Positions 1 to 14,000 of a DNA stretch of 64,000 bases are shown here, piece by piece. The notes under the pieces are model-generated. The model was not told where the DNA came from. It worked only from the letters and a program-made list of their open reading frames with translations, and searched no databases. The translations under genes were made by a program, and so were the position numbers. Origin of the DNA: Halictus rubicundus (lineage: Eukaryota > Arthropoda > Insecta > Hymenoptera > Halictidae); assembly GCF_050948215.1 (NCBI RefSeq), contig NC_135155.1:12790001-12854000 (forward strand). Reading direction: 5' to 3'. How positions within the stretch are numbered: the stretch's first letter is position 1; each line of letters opens with the position of its first letter.

Positions 1-3000
1 GGTTTTTTGTCGAAAGATGAAGGTAGGGGAAAGTGAATCACGAAACAGCTTTAAAGTTTGAACTCCAGTTATTGAGTAAATATGAAGCATTTTTTTGGGC
101 ATGTTATGAATTTTACCTCAAGATTTTGCAGATACATTTCTATGAGATTAAACTACAAGATTCTGTAAAAATAGTTATATTTTTAACAAAAGAAAAAAAA
201 AAAGAAAAAGAAAATTCCCCTCAATGAAATGATAGCTGTTGCCGACGCAAGTGCTGTCGGCGAACGTGTTGGCGGATTTCCGGTATTTAAAGTGTTAAGA
301 TGTCCAAGGTGTTTTCCTCGTTACACAGAAAAGGACGAGCTATGTTCATGATTCATTGTGCTCGGCTATTTTCAAGAGCCGTATGGGAATACAAGAAAGT
401 AATTAATTGTTTACTTCATCAGCATTGCCGATTCGCTCGAGCGTGGTCGTAGCTCGTTTGCTTTCATTATATTCGCTTTCCATTGTTCTCCGTTATGCCG
501 GTTGATTCCGTGCCCCGGGTATCCGCTAACCGGAAGCACGCTGGAAAACGCGAAACCCCCAACTTCGACACTTATGCTTGATATCCACGGCCGGGAGAAG
601 TTTCTCTAGTTTTTGTCTGCCGTTTTTGCCTGGATTCTTTTCGTTCCCGAACTTCTTTTTGCTCGCCTTTGCTTTTCCTTCGGCGGGACGAGCCGACACC
701 ACCGTAACTAACACTTCGGACGTTTACACGGAGCTCGTTTGCGATCGTAACGAAACCTTGGAGAGATTAACTAAACATTCGACGATACGGCCTTCGCGCG
801 AATTTCTTGTGCACCGCTTGCTCGCACCGGCGGACTTCGAGCACGGAATGAGATAATAATTACTACTCCTTTTACGCATTCACGGCCTCGGATCGCGTGC
901 GTAATCTCTCACTTGCCATCGCCAATTTCCGTAGCTTCTTTTATACGGTGCTTGGAAAAACACATTTCAATTAAGTCGTTCGGTAAGCAATGAGGTGATT
1001 ATCCTGGTCAACAAGAAATTTAATTTAAAAAAAAAAACATTTAAATTGATATGTATGGGTATTGTGACGTTAAATTTTAGTCCGAAAGTCATTCTCCTCC
1101 ATTGCCCTCAGTTTTGGGGAAAAATAAGAGAAGAAAAATCAAATTTTTAAGCCTCAATAATTTCTTCCGTTTTAATCAACTATACGACTCTCCAAAATAC
1201 TGTGGTGTGCTATTTTAGTAACGTTGTAAGAACTTTAAACACATTTAACACGTCCATACCGACATTTACCGTCGGTGGTAAAAACATGGTTCGTTTTATC
1301 GAGCGTCGTCTTGAACTTGTTAAAGTATGTTTAAACAGAGCGAGAAAATCGTCTGTAGCGCACCTATCTGCTTGGACATTGTTCAAAAATCGTCAATGAA
1401 AATAAGAACTCGGATTTTGTTTTCAATTGACGAAATTCGTTACCTTCGTGTTTCTGCCAACAAAATTGTTTATAGACGGACAATATGTGAACTAAAAATA
1501 ATCTTTTCAATAGCAAGAATAAAAACTCTAAGATAATATTATCAATGAATAATAATTAAATATGTTCTCGACCAAAGAAACATTTAGGCTAGTTTTTTTT
1601 TTTTAAATAAGTTCAAACTCGGCCATGCCCAACAAACACTGTTAATATTGTGAAATATTAGCTATGCATACATTTGTGTTTTAATATTAAATATTAAAAG
1701 CGCGTACGTTTGTCTTTTAATATTAACTGTTAACAATGCACATATTTTTGCAAGACAAATTTTGAAATATGAATTCATTTTATATGACTGAACTTAAAGA
1801 GAATTGAAGATATGATACTGAACCAAATGTTCATTAACGAGAAAATCAAGATGAACTGAATGGCAACAATATTTTTTACACGTTTTTTAGAAATTGTTTT
1901 TAGAAGTTAACTTAGTTTATAATATATGTTTATTATTAAAAGTTTGAACAGCTTACCGGTAGGTAATGTAGGAATAATATTGCGAGCGCCTAACGGTGTA
2001 CTACTACTCAATCGCTACCGCCTGTGCTGATCATGGTTGTTGCCTACTGCCAGGCGTTTCAGTAGTCAGTACCGGTCAGACACAGCCTGAACTGGAAGTA
2101 GCAATTTCACCTTAATTACAACAGTAAGCGTCCATACTTTTTGCGTTTAATATTCGATTTGAATATTTTTGAGATTGAAATTTTGGTTGAAGATTATTAC
2201 GCTGAGAACTTAGATTTAGTTAGAGAAATAAGAAGAGCGCAATCGATTGACTGGTGTAGCCAAGTCAGATGCACTGTCAACTTTTAATCAGACCATGAGG
2301 TTAAGGTAATTAACCCTTTGTTAGGCGCGTGGGAGATATGTGTCACGAAGACTCACAAATACTGTTGCACCTGTCTAGTAAATAGTTGAGCGAAGTAAGT
2401 AAGCGTTGCTCTCGTAAGTACCTGTCAAGGTTACCGTCACGAGTACTTTTGTTACTTTTATTTCCATATCACGGATGCTACATAGTTCGTCGCTATATGC
2501 CCAGGAATATAGTTCTCCAGGAACCAAGGATTTATCGGAAAAGCATTACGTGGCAGCTTGAGATGTTAAAACAAAGACGATCGATAAGATAATGTCCAGA
2601 AACAATAACGACAAGATAAGATAGCAACAAGAAGCGAGGTTACTGATCTCGGATCAATAGCATTTTTTAACTTAAATTTAATTAATTTAAATTGAACATC
2701 GAAGCATCATTCAATAGCATATCAAGAGTAAAACATTTTGTACTAGGTTGCAGCTGTCTAGTTTGTTCGAGAGGGTAGTTCTGGGGAAAATAGAGTAATC
2801 GGATTTCGGTCCATTTTTCCAATAGAAAAGACTGCCGACCTTTATCGAAAATAAAAATGTTTTACGAACTATAGCAAATTAGAAATTTATTTTCCTTTCT
2901 TAAATTAATTCTACTGTTTTTGTAATTCTTTCACTCATTCTTGTCATAAGTGCATAAATTCCACAGTCTAATAATTACGTATGAAAGGTTATACGGGCCG

Positions 3001-3897
3001 GTAGAAATGGAAAAATTTCACTTTTGTTTGGTAACACTAATTGCGACCTCTAGATTTATGTAGAGCACAGTGGCTGGTAATATCGAACAGCGTATGGAAC
3101 GTTGTGATATCTCGACAAGTAGCGAATTCAATCAAGAGTCGTATGAAATACTTGTTTGTAAACAAGATAAATACATTGAGCCGTAAGCTTCGGTTGAATG
3201 CCTAATGTTAGACGAGAAATATTGATTGCGGGCGTGCAAAAGTTTTCGATAGACAAGGTCAGCAGCTAAATTTTCCAGCGAAACTTGTTCAAACATGTTA
3301 TCTTCGCATGATTTATCTTTGGAGATATCTATTCAGAAGTAGTTTACTATCTCCCATAATTATAATGCTTTTATCGAAGCGCCTATGACTATATTACATG
3401 TTTACTACTACAAATACGCTCTCATTACTGTAATAATCTTCGTTTACCCTAATCTCGAGGCATTTAAACTTGTACACATTCATCTCCTAACCCCTTTCAT
3501 TATAACAACGAGTCAGACTCGTGATCAAGAATTCGAGCAGAATCTACTAAATGTGTATATCATTAATTTCCTTTAAATCGAAATAAAATTTCAGTTTGTT
3601 GTTGTCTATAGCCATCGGAAAATATATAGACGTACAATAAATACAAATATTCTTCCTCGTCGAAAAAATTGTGAACGACGTAAAAGCTCTAATCGCTTTA
3701 ACCATAAAATAAATTGCAATACGTTACGAATACGTATGCGTTCCTCGCGCTGTAGCGACGCTCCCGATCGAAAGAGGCATTTCGCCATTTCTGGCAATCC
3801 GCTAAAGTCAGGCGTTCGATACCGCTTATACCGTCTATTCTAAAGCGAAAAAAATGCTGCGAACGCGTCAACGCTTCTGGCTGGCGGAGCAGCCGCC
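1..3897. other. Flanking DNA with no recognisable gene
   Basis: The stretch is AT-rich with scattered short open frames. None has a recognisable domain, a consistent splice pattern or a clear coding composition. The part from about 480 to 900 is somewhat GC-richer. One end-like motif of a dispersed repeat lies at 2951-2970 and is described separately. I see nothing else that can be supported here. Confidence 0.6.
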
Positions 3898-4099
3898 ATG
3901 AAATGCAGGGTAGAACAGCCGGTCTCTTTCCCTATGAAGATACGTAAACCCTGTCAAAGCGAAATGCATGTTTCGAAGCGTACCGAAAGAGGATGCTCGA
4001 CCAGACCGAGACAGATTCGTTTCGATGAATACGTTCGTACGAACGGTGTTTGCGGCATGGTTGGTCTATCAGTGTTCCGTGCGGTGAAAGTCGCTCTGA

Positions 4100-4960
4100 A
4101 AAATCATTCCGTGTCCTCCCCTGGTCTTTCGGAAACAGATATAGAAGGAGGAATAGTCGGGGGCGCGAGAGCGCTCGCGCGCACCTCGTGTTCACCAGTC
4201 TACGCAGCGAAGGCGAGTGCGACGGTGGCGTCGGGACGCCGCGACGGCGCAGACGGCTCGATCGATTCCACGTTTCGGTGTGCTCGACAATTCGAGAGAG
4301 GCACCGTCGAGTCTGACAAGCGGCGAGGAAGAGGGCGAGCTGGCTAGAAACGGCGAAGCGAAGTGGCTGAAACGAAGGGGCGAGAAAGAGCGAGCGATCG
4401 TGATATAGCCAAAGGGGTATAGGGGAAGAGAGACAGAGAAAGAGAGAGAGAGAGGGGGGGGGGGAATAGAGAGGGAGAAAGAGAGTCGAGGGAGTCGAGG
4501 AGAGTCGGGTTATCGGTGCGCGTGTGTCTTCCGTCGACGACGCGAACGACGGGAACGACGGGAACGTGCGAGAATCTCCAAATCGCCGAGCTGACAGATC
4601 CACGGGGAAGGTTTCCTCCGAGCCGCAACATCAGCCTCGCCCCCCGTGTCAACCAGTTAAAAATATTCGCGTGGCGCGCAGAACGGTGCAGGATGACGGC
4701 GTTGCGGACCTAGAAGAGGGAAACGTAAGCTGAGAACGAACGTCCTCTCCTCGAGCCGGGATCGATCGTGTCGAACGAACACTCTTTGTAAACGCGTTCG
4801 CTGTCCCATGACCCACATGTGGACGGCGCTCGGTCCGAAATCCATGGACCACGTTATTGGTCATGGACTGGTTTCGCTCGTTTTAGGTGCTGTTCCTCGG
4901 GACCCGAACCGACCCGATCCGACCCGACAGTGAACTTCCCCGGAGACCGACACTGACCCC
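4100..4960 (+). promoter_or_regulatory. Putative promoter and 5' leader of the CCSER-like gene
   Basis: Base composition rises sharply in G+C and CpG across about 4.1-5.0 kb. A purine tract of GA repeats followed by a G run lies at about 4437-4470, and further GA-rich sequence extends to about 4510. GA tracts of this kind are common near arthropod promoters. A stop codon (TGA, 4931-4933) lies in frame upstream of the start ATG at 4961, so the coding frame does not extend further 5'. A good donor (GTAAGC at 4725) and a possible acceptor ending at 4930 could define a short leader intron; that is only a possibility. The transcription start cannot be placed from sequence alone. Confidence 0.5.
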
Positions 4961-5017
4961 ATGGATGGACACCGGTGCGACGATGAGAGCGCAGTCGAGA
5001 GAGGAGTCGGTGTTGCG
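4961..5017 (+). CDS. CCSER-like gene, coding exon 1
   Basis: ATG at 4961 is in a fair context (CCCCATGG), and an in-frame TGA lies at 4931. The exon encodes 19 residues beginning MDGHRCDDES and ends in phase 0 before a strong donor GTAAGG at 5018. Only this frame continues open into exon 2. The overlapping ATG at 4966 (frame MDTGATM) would run into a stop in exon 2, so I chose 4961. Poor conservation is expected for such a short N-terminus, and an alternative first exon elsewhere cannot be excluded. Confidence 0.65.
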
Positions 5018-8000
5018 GTAAGGGTGCCTTGCTTCTTCTCTCCTCCGTTCGTCTCGATCTCTCGAGAATCCTCGTTGTTTTCTTTCTCGGGCCCGTCTTA
5101 CCCTCTGACGTCGCTAATGTCCATCCTCGGACACGATCGGACGTCGTCGGTTGGACTAGGTTGGTGCCGTTTGTCGCGTGCTTCTTTCACTCGGAACGGC
5201 TCTAATATCGATTTACGTTCTTGAAATAGTCACGAAGGACCGGTACAGATAGACACTTCCTCGTGTGTCAAAACAGACACCGAGCTGTTCGATCGGGGGG
5301 CTGGCTTGTTTTGATCGGCTGTAACTCTGAGAGAATGGATTAGAATAGTGTCGAGAAAGCAACGAATATTGGTGTGACATGGTCTCCCGGCAATGTCAAA
5401 GGTTATCCGATAGTGACGTATACCATCCCGGGACGCGTACACGTACACCATTCGAATCGATGGTTAACACGTTCGAGCAAACTGTTGGAATCTTCCAGCT
5501 TATCGGTAGCGAGCGATTGATAAATTCGATCGCTCCGTTGCCGATGGTACAAATAATTCTCAGACAAACTCGTTTATCCGCTGCATCTGTAGGTTTTTCG
5601 TTCCGGTAGCTCAATCCACTGGGACGGTATTTCCACTGGAACGCTGTTATCCTTCATCGGAATGTCGTGTATTTCGATAATATGACGAAAGAGACGTTAA
5701 AACATGTGCGAGAAATAATAGAAAGTAAGACCATATTGTTTAGCAATCGAGAAAACCGTGGTTTTCATCGGACACGAAGCTATGACAATATAACATATGG
5801 TGGCGTGTAGAAGTGTAACTTAATTTGCATGAGGGTAATCGAGTTATTGCAATGAATGCTGCAATTCTGTAGTATTTGTTTTGTCTCGCCTATACGATAC
5901 AGTTCCCCATTAATTTTCTGTGTAGACTAGGAGAACCAGACGGTTACTTCGTATGTTGCAAACTATTCCTACCTTTTCTCTACCTTTCTGACGAGTAATG
6001 TCTGTATGCATTCGTCCCGGAACAAATGTTGCTCATTGGTGTTTGGAAAAGTGCAAATTTAGAAACGGGCATCGTTTGCACGTTTCAACAGTTTTTTTTT
6101 TTCGTCTTTTTTAGTACGCAAATTGTAGCAATAATATTCCAAGGACTATTTAAATGAAACCAGTTCCTCGGAAACGAAATCTTGTGTAAAGTCCATTCGT
6201 GTTATCGCGTTGTTTAATCAGTCCGCTACTAAAAGAGTGTGCATTCTCTATAATTAACACATTCGTACGTAATTAGACACGGTGCAATGGACAAGATCCA
6301 GCAGAACGTATTATGGAAGCAAGATACGAAACGCGATAAATTTGATTAAAATTCAAGAGGTTCTGCAAGATTTGATTAGTCGAAATCGATTTAAGCAGTT
6401 TCATTAACTCTCACAAAAATTTCATCAGAACGCAGTGATACATTTCTTCTAGGAAACGGAAATGTTCGCTTCGCCTCTCCTAAACCCCAATTTACTGAAA
6501 ACCCTCTCGCAGTAATTAGTTTTCGATTAGCTCGTTCGCTACCACCGTCACACATACGTGACGCGCGCAATCTCGCAGTTTAGTTGGAGATAGGCAAATT
6601 AATTTTATATACGTTCTTGTTTCAAGACATAGTCGACTTTCTTCTGTTGAATCGTTTTGATGTTTCATAAGCGAGGCACATTTAATGAAACATCTCTTAC
6701 ACTGGAGATAAGCGCCGGCATAATTGACGACTGATAATTAAATTGTGAATGGGAATACCTAACTTTATAGCGAGCCGAATTGTTGAGGATAGTGGGCGAA
6801 AATGAAAGCTAGAATTTAAGAAATATCTAATCGTGCCATCTTAAACTTTTACAGGGACGCGAGTTCGCCTTACCGTTTCAGTTTTCCCGATATTGGTCGG
6901 TTCACGGGAACAATTGAACGTCGACTCCTTGTTAGGAGCGTTTTATAAGAAGCTCGAAGACACTCTCGACTGTCTCGACTAGAACGGGTGTCTGAAAAGC
7001 ACAGAGTTGGTTCATTTGGGAACGCGGTTGCTCTATTTCTGGAGTTTGAATCGGGTTACTTAATGTTTTTGAACCTTCTACTTTCCATGCCTCGTTATCT
7101 CTGGTCACAAGCTATTGGCGATTACGATATCGAGTCTAACATTCGTTTCTCTTGATATTCGACGGGGTTTTGTTGTCGATGTTTGTTGATGTCCGATTCT
7201 GTTTAGCTCATGAATCATCTTCCGCGTCACACGCACGTTATCGATCGCATACAAATAATTCTGCCGAGGGTTCCGAGGCTTTGTTTTAATAAAAAAGGTG
7301 AAAATAATATTGATAAATATTATCAGGAGATATTACAAAGGTTCCGAGATGCATCTAAGATGCAATTATTAAAATGCCATTATTATTTGCACGAACGATC
7401 TTCAAAATGTTGACATTTCAGGAAACTATGCAATATTAAAACCTCATAAAGACAATCTGTTTCTTGTGGAATCTAATTGAGAAATAAGGTAGGAGTTAAA
7501 TATTCGCATAATGTAGGTTCCTGGTTATCCGAGCGTCGATTCTTAAAATATTGTGTAGTGACGTGGAAGTCTGCCAACACCTTATCGTGTCGCTTCATTT
7601 CGAATCCTGGTTTTCAATATTTTACAGATTCTACGAAAAGTACATTTAAAAATTACAATGCAACGAAACACTTATCGAATACTTTAACTTTCAATTTTAT
7701 ATAATCTTCTACACTGCACGCGATATCTTACCAGTGACGGACTTGCTGGTTTTTATGAAGTTAACATACAACAGTAAAAAATGTTTAGCACATATTTAAG
7801 AGCGACAAATCACAATAGCTTTTGTTGTATTTTTATACTGCATATAGAACGAACCACGTATTGAAAATCTTTATTATTTTCATGAATGGTTCGTGTATGC
7901 CACCATTTCTAAAAAAAAAATGCAGACCGAATCGTATCTAATAATCTGACCACGTGTAATCAAATCAAATTAAAGTCGAAGATTGATAAAAAATACACGT

Positions 8001-11000
8001 TACACCGAGGTTAAATCTAGAATTCACGACTCCGGGTGAATTCAAAAGAACACTCATCAGGTCCGTGCGTACCGTATTTCGAAAACGGTCATGGCTAATT
8101 AATGTACAACATTCGATAAAATCAGGTGTGATTTCACATAAGCATAGAAGCATAGCTAAAGGTACCGGCGATGTAAAATACATCGGTTATCGATCCGCGG
8201 CTATCGCAAGAGACGGCGAAAGCAGCAATATCTCGACGTACATGAAAACATTGGGACCGAAATATCACTTGTATCGTGTAGCGAGAGTAAATGAAACGTC
8301 GACATCAGCGTAGTACGTGTATTGGTAAGACAATATTAATCGAATGATAAAACATTTTGGTTTCTAACTTATATCAACATACTCGTCGGACACTTTTCTG
8401 ATTGAAGTGACATCGAACACGACACGATTCGGAACATATTTACTTGTTTAATTTACGATACAGCAGAACAGTCAGACAAGTTTCGGAGAAGCAAATATAC
8501 TCCGAATTATGCCATGTTTGGTCTCCGATATTATTACTCAGAAAAAATGTGACAAATCTGTCAGTACAAATGTCATTTAAAAAATAACAGGAAACAAAAT
8601 AATTTTGTCCCTGATACATCTAATTCCGTGTGATGTTAATTTCTTATCGATCGAGTTTCTAGTTTCTTGAAGTAGTATACCCTACGTTAGCGGTGTAAAT
8701 GTGTTCGACAAATGTCTCTTCCACAGACATATACATACACCGAGACAGGTGCTCCATTAGTTTCGATTGTCAGGATTCTGAAGGGCATTTTTCTGTCTTC
8801 TAGAACTGCAGCAAAGGCACGAGGCGAGGCGCGGCCACGTCTTTCGGCTTCCGGCGACATCCGATTCGGATTCCTGTGGCGATATCGAACTACTCGGCGG
8901 AGTCTAATCTGACCCAGCCACGATCGAAATCGGCCGGTCCCGAGCAGAATCGTCGGCGCGACGAGGACAACGCGGGCACAATTCGCAACCTGTCATCGGG
9001 TCGATCGACGCCGAGACTCGCACCGCCGAAGAAGGACGCTACCGGGATCGCGGTGAGGACGAACCGTTTCGGGTACAAACAGCCGCAGGTGAAGTTCACG
9101 AACAAGGTCGGGGACATCTGTAGCAGCCACACGGTCAGTCATTACAACCAGGAGGCGTTGCAGCAACACCAGCAGGAGAGTGTCCCGAAACAGACGCAGA
9201 GGGTAGCCCCGGTCGTCTGCAACACGTCCTCGGTGCCCGCGTCGAAGATCAGGTCGCCCGCGCGTAGTGTAACCATTTACAACAATGTTGGCACCTCCCA
9301 CGTGGACGGGAATCGAAGGTCATCGGGTATACGCGAGCCGGTCGGCAAGTACACGCTGCACACCAGCCACCTGCCGTTGCCTCAATTCGCCGTGAGGGTC
9401 ACCAATGCGAACTCGAAGACCGCGAAAACCGTGGCCAATCTGAACAGAATGGTGTCCGCTGCCTCGAAGGGTTCTACAAGCTCGAAAGAGGGTTCCAGCA
9501 CCGAGGATTCTGGCGTGGGTAGCCAACAGGGTTGCACGGTGGACGACACCACCCGAGGTTACGAATACACCGGCGGTTCTCCGAGCAGGAGACGGGGCAT
9601 AGGTAGACCTAGGAATTTAAGAATGGTGGTGAACGGAAAGAGTTTCGACGTCAGGGACGTCAGAGACGACGACAGCACGGTCACCGAGATATCTGTCATT
9701 CCGTTGCCGAAAACATTCACGGCCCCCGGCACTGGACTGGTGCGGGAACGAACGACCCAATATCAAAGAATCGTAAACAAGGACAACAGACACGCCGAAT
9801 CGACGACCTCTATGTCCACCACGTCGTCGGAGGGATACGACGAGGGGCTTGGTGAGGAGAAAGTTTACAAAGACAGGTCTCGATCGGAAAAGATCCCATC
9901 CATCAAATCGGACTTCAGCCCGCCTAGCTCCGACGATCCTGAATACGGCCACGGTGAAGCTATGGCCGACGAATACTCGTTAAGCTCTAGCGACGAGTGC
10001 CAACGTTCCTCTTCCGTTGCTCACCATATGCAAGCTGCCGCGAACACAGGCAAGAACGGAACTCTACCAAGGACATCTCTGCGATCGGTGTTGCTCACCA
10101 TCGAGGATCCTGCGTTCGCCGCTGCTGCAGCCACCTCTACCTCGCTGATAGACGACGAGACTTCTCCCGTTGATAGTCTCTTCGACAGCCTTACAGCCAG
10201 TATTACGCAATCGGACGTCAAGGCGGCCAGAAAGGAGCAGCCCATGGAACAGTCCGGAAACACCTTGGACGATGATAGTCCTGGAACGCCTACCAACGCC
10301 TCGAACTCGTTGAGCTTGTCGGAGGGTAGGGAATTCTTCGACGATGAGATCGCTGATCAGCCTGGGCTTATTTTAAACGAGAACATGAGGGTCGGAGTTG
10401 AGGCGCAATCCATTGTAGCTAGCCAGCTTGTTACCGAAAACAGCCATACATTAGTCGAGTCCAGTCCTAAAGCAGGTAAAGGTGATTGACTGTCTTTGGT
10501 AACCTTTAGAGGACCATGGTGGCCTCTATAGTGGCCAAGGGTAAACTTTGGAATTTGGCGTAACATGTTGTTGGTTGCATACAGAGTGTCCCAAAAATAT
10601 TGTACTTCCTTTGAAAGAGGTGATTCCGGGGATTATTTAAAATAACTTTTTCCTTTGTGAAAATGTTCTGCGCGACTTCGTTAAAGTGTTGACACTCTGT
10701 ATACGTATATACATATACAAATTTTTCGTCAAGAAAATTCAAGTTTTCAATGGAAAAATGCCGGCCCTCTAAAGGTTAAAAGAGTTACTATTCTTCCGAC
10801 CTACGTATACTTGAGGGTAATTGTCTAGCGAATGTGCGAATTTAGAACACTTTTGTAAGTAATATTTCTGAGATAAAGAAATCTCGTAGAGGCAAAATTG
10901 ATTTTTGCATCCGCATTTGCTAAGACTTTTTGATTTGTTTCGATAAGTACTGCATACTCATGCAATCTATCTACTGTATACGCTGGAAGTTGGACGTTTT

Positions 11001-14000
11001 CTGGTATCGCTCATCAATTGTCCCATTTTACAGCTGCAGGATACAGTAAGAACGCGACAAACAGCCCGCACCATGGCAAACGAATGAGTCGAGCTGGAAG
11101 TGTTGACACTCTGTCACCTTGCGAATCTATCGCATCCGACGATTTGATACTGGATTACGAACAGAGCGATGCAAGTTCCTTCGATGAGCGGCAACGGTGA
11201 GCATTTTATGTTTACGAAAGAGCCTTTATTAAAATTCATCAAATTTTGTTTGCTTGAGTCATTGATCAAATTGCAAAAGAAGACACAGTGGAGCTCTATT
11301 CATCCGAACTATGTATTATTTTCGGAATGCCTATTTTATCGAGACCTTTGCTGAGCTTCTATTATGTGAACTAACTGCTCGAGGCATATTACTTATCGAA
11401 ATTCATAATATTCGTAAGAAATTTTATTTCACAAACGATCCAGTCATCCGAATCATCGTGTCCCTCGAACAGTTTGTATCAATGGAGTCCCACTGCCTAG
11501 AATTCCTAACTAAAACAGGCCGAATTACGGAATTACCATACTTTGAAACCGTGGCCATCCAAAGCCTTAGAAGCTCGTCTACAAAATGTTCACATTTCAC
11601 TCTTCTGTCGATCTTTAAACGAATTGAAATTTCTTTGTATTTTAGGATGGAGGCGACCGCAGCAATGCAGGATACGGACGACCCCCCAGTTCTTTCCAAT
11701 ATGGTAGCACAAGGTGAACATGTGATGAGACGGTGGAGCTCTCTGTTGGGTGCATGTCAATCGGTGCAGCAAACTAATAATACGAACACGATTAATAACA
11801 ATGTGAACGGTGAATCGGCCAATAACAATAATCAAGCAGCCAACGAAATGGGGTGTGTATATCAACTTTTCACGTTTCTAATCGCTCCGTACGGCTCATA
11901 TTTTCATATACTGCATGCGCTTATGCTAGTCAGAATATGGAATATCACCTGGTACACTTTGAAAGTCCCGTGAAAATTTTTTCTTAAGCATTATTGAGTG
12001 TTCTCACCGCTGTTGTTAACATGTTCATACGTTTCATAGCTTGGAATACGCTTCTTTATGTTTCATTTTTGATACAGGGTCGGGTTTCTTGACGAGAGTC
12101 AAGACAATTCCCCCAATGGAAAAATGAATTGAATTGTAAAGGAACGGGAATGCTATCACCGCTTTCGGTCACTTTTTAATGTCATTGTCTGACATTAAAA
12201 TTTTATGTAATTTCTTAAATGCCCTTCTGTCATTTTTGTTAATATTCCTAGATGAACAGAGACTTACTCTTCACGTTTTAAAAAAGGTAAAATGAGAAAC
12301 AATAAACAGTCGAGTAAAGTATCCCTTGGCAGCATAGATTTGATTATTATCTATGAGATTTTTGTAACACTTTCGTCATTGGATTCGCGCGAGTCTCTTC
12401 TAATGAAAATGCGATCAACTACGACACTATACGAATGAAATTTTAGGTACTATTGACGGAATTGTTCGTATTAATAAAAAACTCATGCTCAATCCATTGA
12501 TCAAGGTTGTATAAAAAGTACTGCAAGACAAGGAAATGTATTTATTGTACCAGTGCATGACACAACAATGGAAGGACTTTGAATTAAGTTTAACTTTAGA
12601 AATTTCCATTCCTTAGTTTTTATTCATTTTTGCAGCTTCGTTCAGTGAGCGTATACCCTGCAAGAGCCCGGTCTCCGGCCGCTCGAGTAAGAGTGTGGCA
12701 CACTCGCAACGTTAGATTCGCATATACGTACACGATGATTGCAAGGGTCCGGGAGTCCGCAAATAATTTCTCAATAATGCAGATATGGGGCTTTTCTGTG
12801 ATCAAAAATGTTAGATAAAAGATAAATCTAGAGCGCTTGACCTCTCAGAAGTCCTACTTTTGCGTTGTCTAATCGTAATTTGCAATATTCTAGCGTTGTA
12901 ATACGAACTCGAGCTTCTCCTAGCGGCCGTTCATGGCGTGACGATCGCCTTGTCACTTGACTCCTACATTTTGTCGAATATTGCAAATTATGCCTACAAA
13001 ATGCAAAAGTAGAACTTTTGAGGGGCCAAGCGTTCTAGATTTATCTTTTATCCAACACTTTTGACCATGGGAAAGCTCCATTTTAGCATTATTGAGAATC
13101 GGTTTACGGACTCCCGGACCCTTGCAATCCTCGTGTACGTATATGCGGATCTAGTGTTGTGAGTGTGCCATACTCTCACTCGAGCGGCCCGAGACCAGAA
13201 CGCCATGTTGCTTTGCTGCGAGTTTACACTTTACATGTTAATGTTCGGTACCAAGCAATCTAAACGTGACAAAGTATGAATTGCCCCCGAGATTTAATGG
13301 AAAGCTACTTAATCGTGTTAAAAGTTTCGTGATTGAGGAGAGAATTATCATTTCAATGTGGCTATTACGAGCCGGGCAGATTATTAACCCTGTGTTTTAA
13401 GACTTTCGTCGAGGTTGTGAAATGTTGAACTATTTCGAGAGAATTTGAAAAGAAAAACGATAATGGCGTTAATGTTTTAAAAGAATATTAGACGTTACAC
13501 ACTTATATTACTTTCATTGCACAATGCATATATGCGAGTCACATGAAAACATGAATCAGTTTCATAACATGAATGAGTTTGTAGAATTTTTACTATTGGA
13601 AAAACTTTTGCTGATAGTTGATAAGGATCGATAAGGTAAGTTGTAAAGCGTTGTTACAGAGAAATATCGCAGTCCGTCTATAAGCGTATCATGATCAATG
13701 ATTCGACAGAAGTGTAGCAATGCTTCTATTAACAAATGGCATTTACATTTCATATTATTTGCTATTTTTTTATGACAGCTGAAAATCGACTGCATGAAAT
13801 ATTCATGGCAGTTTTTTGCCGTTATTTAATGTGGTTATGTCCATTTCAATACCTTAATTAATTAAGATAAAATATTTAGCTCTCCATTTAGTTTATTTGC
13901 ATAATGATTTCTGCAATAAATATAGACGAGAAAGAATTAATTTTGTGTTCAAAGGCATATGAAAAGTGAGAAATTTACTATTTTTTTGTCATGCTTAGTG

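Noticed and set aside
3932..4603. 223-codon minus-strand open frame rich in Ser, Leu and Pro
   Set aside because: It is the antisense of the GC-rich, GA-tract promoter of the CCSER-like gene. Length comes from low-complexity composition, and no domain is visible.
11311..11973. 220-codon plus-strand open frame
   Set aside because: It joins intron 3, exon 4 and intron 4 sequence. Only the 11646-11852 part fits the splice phases; the rest is intronic.
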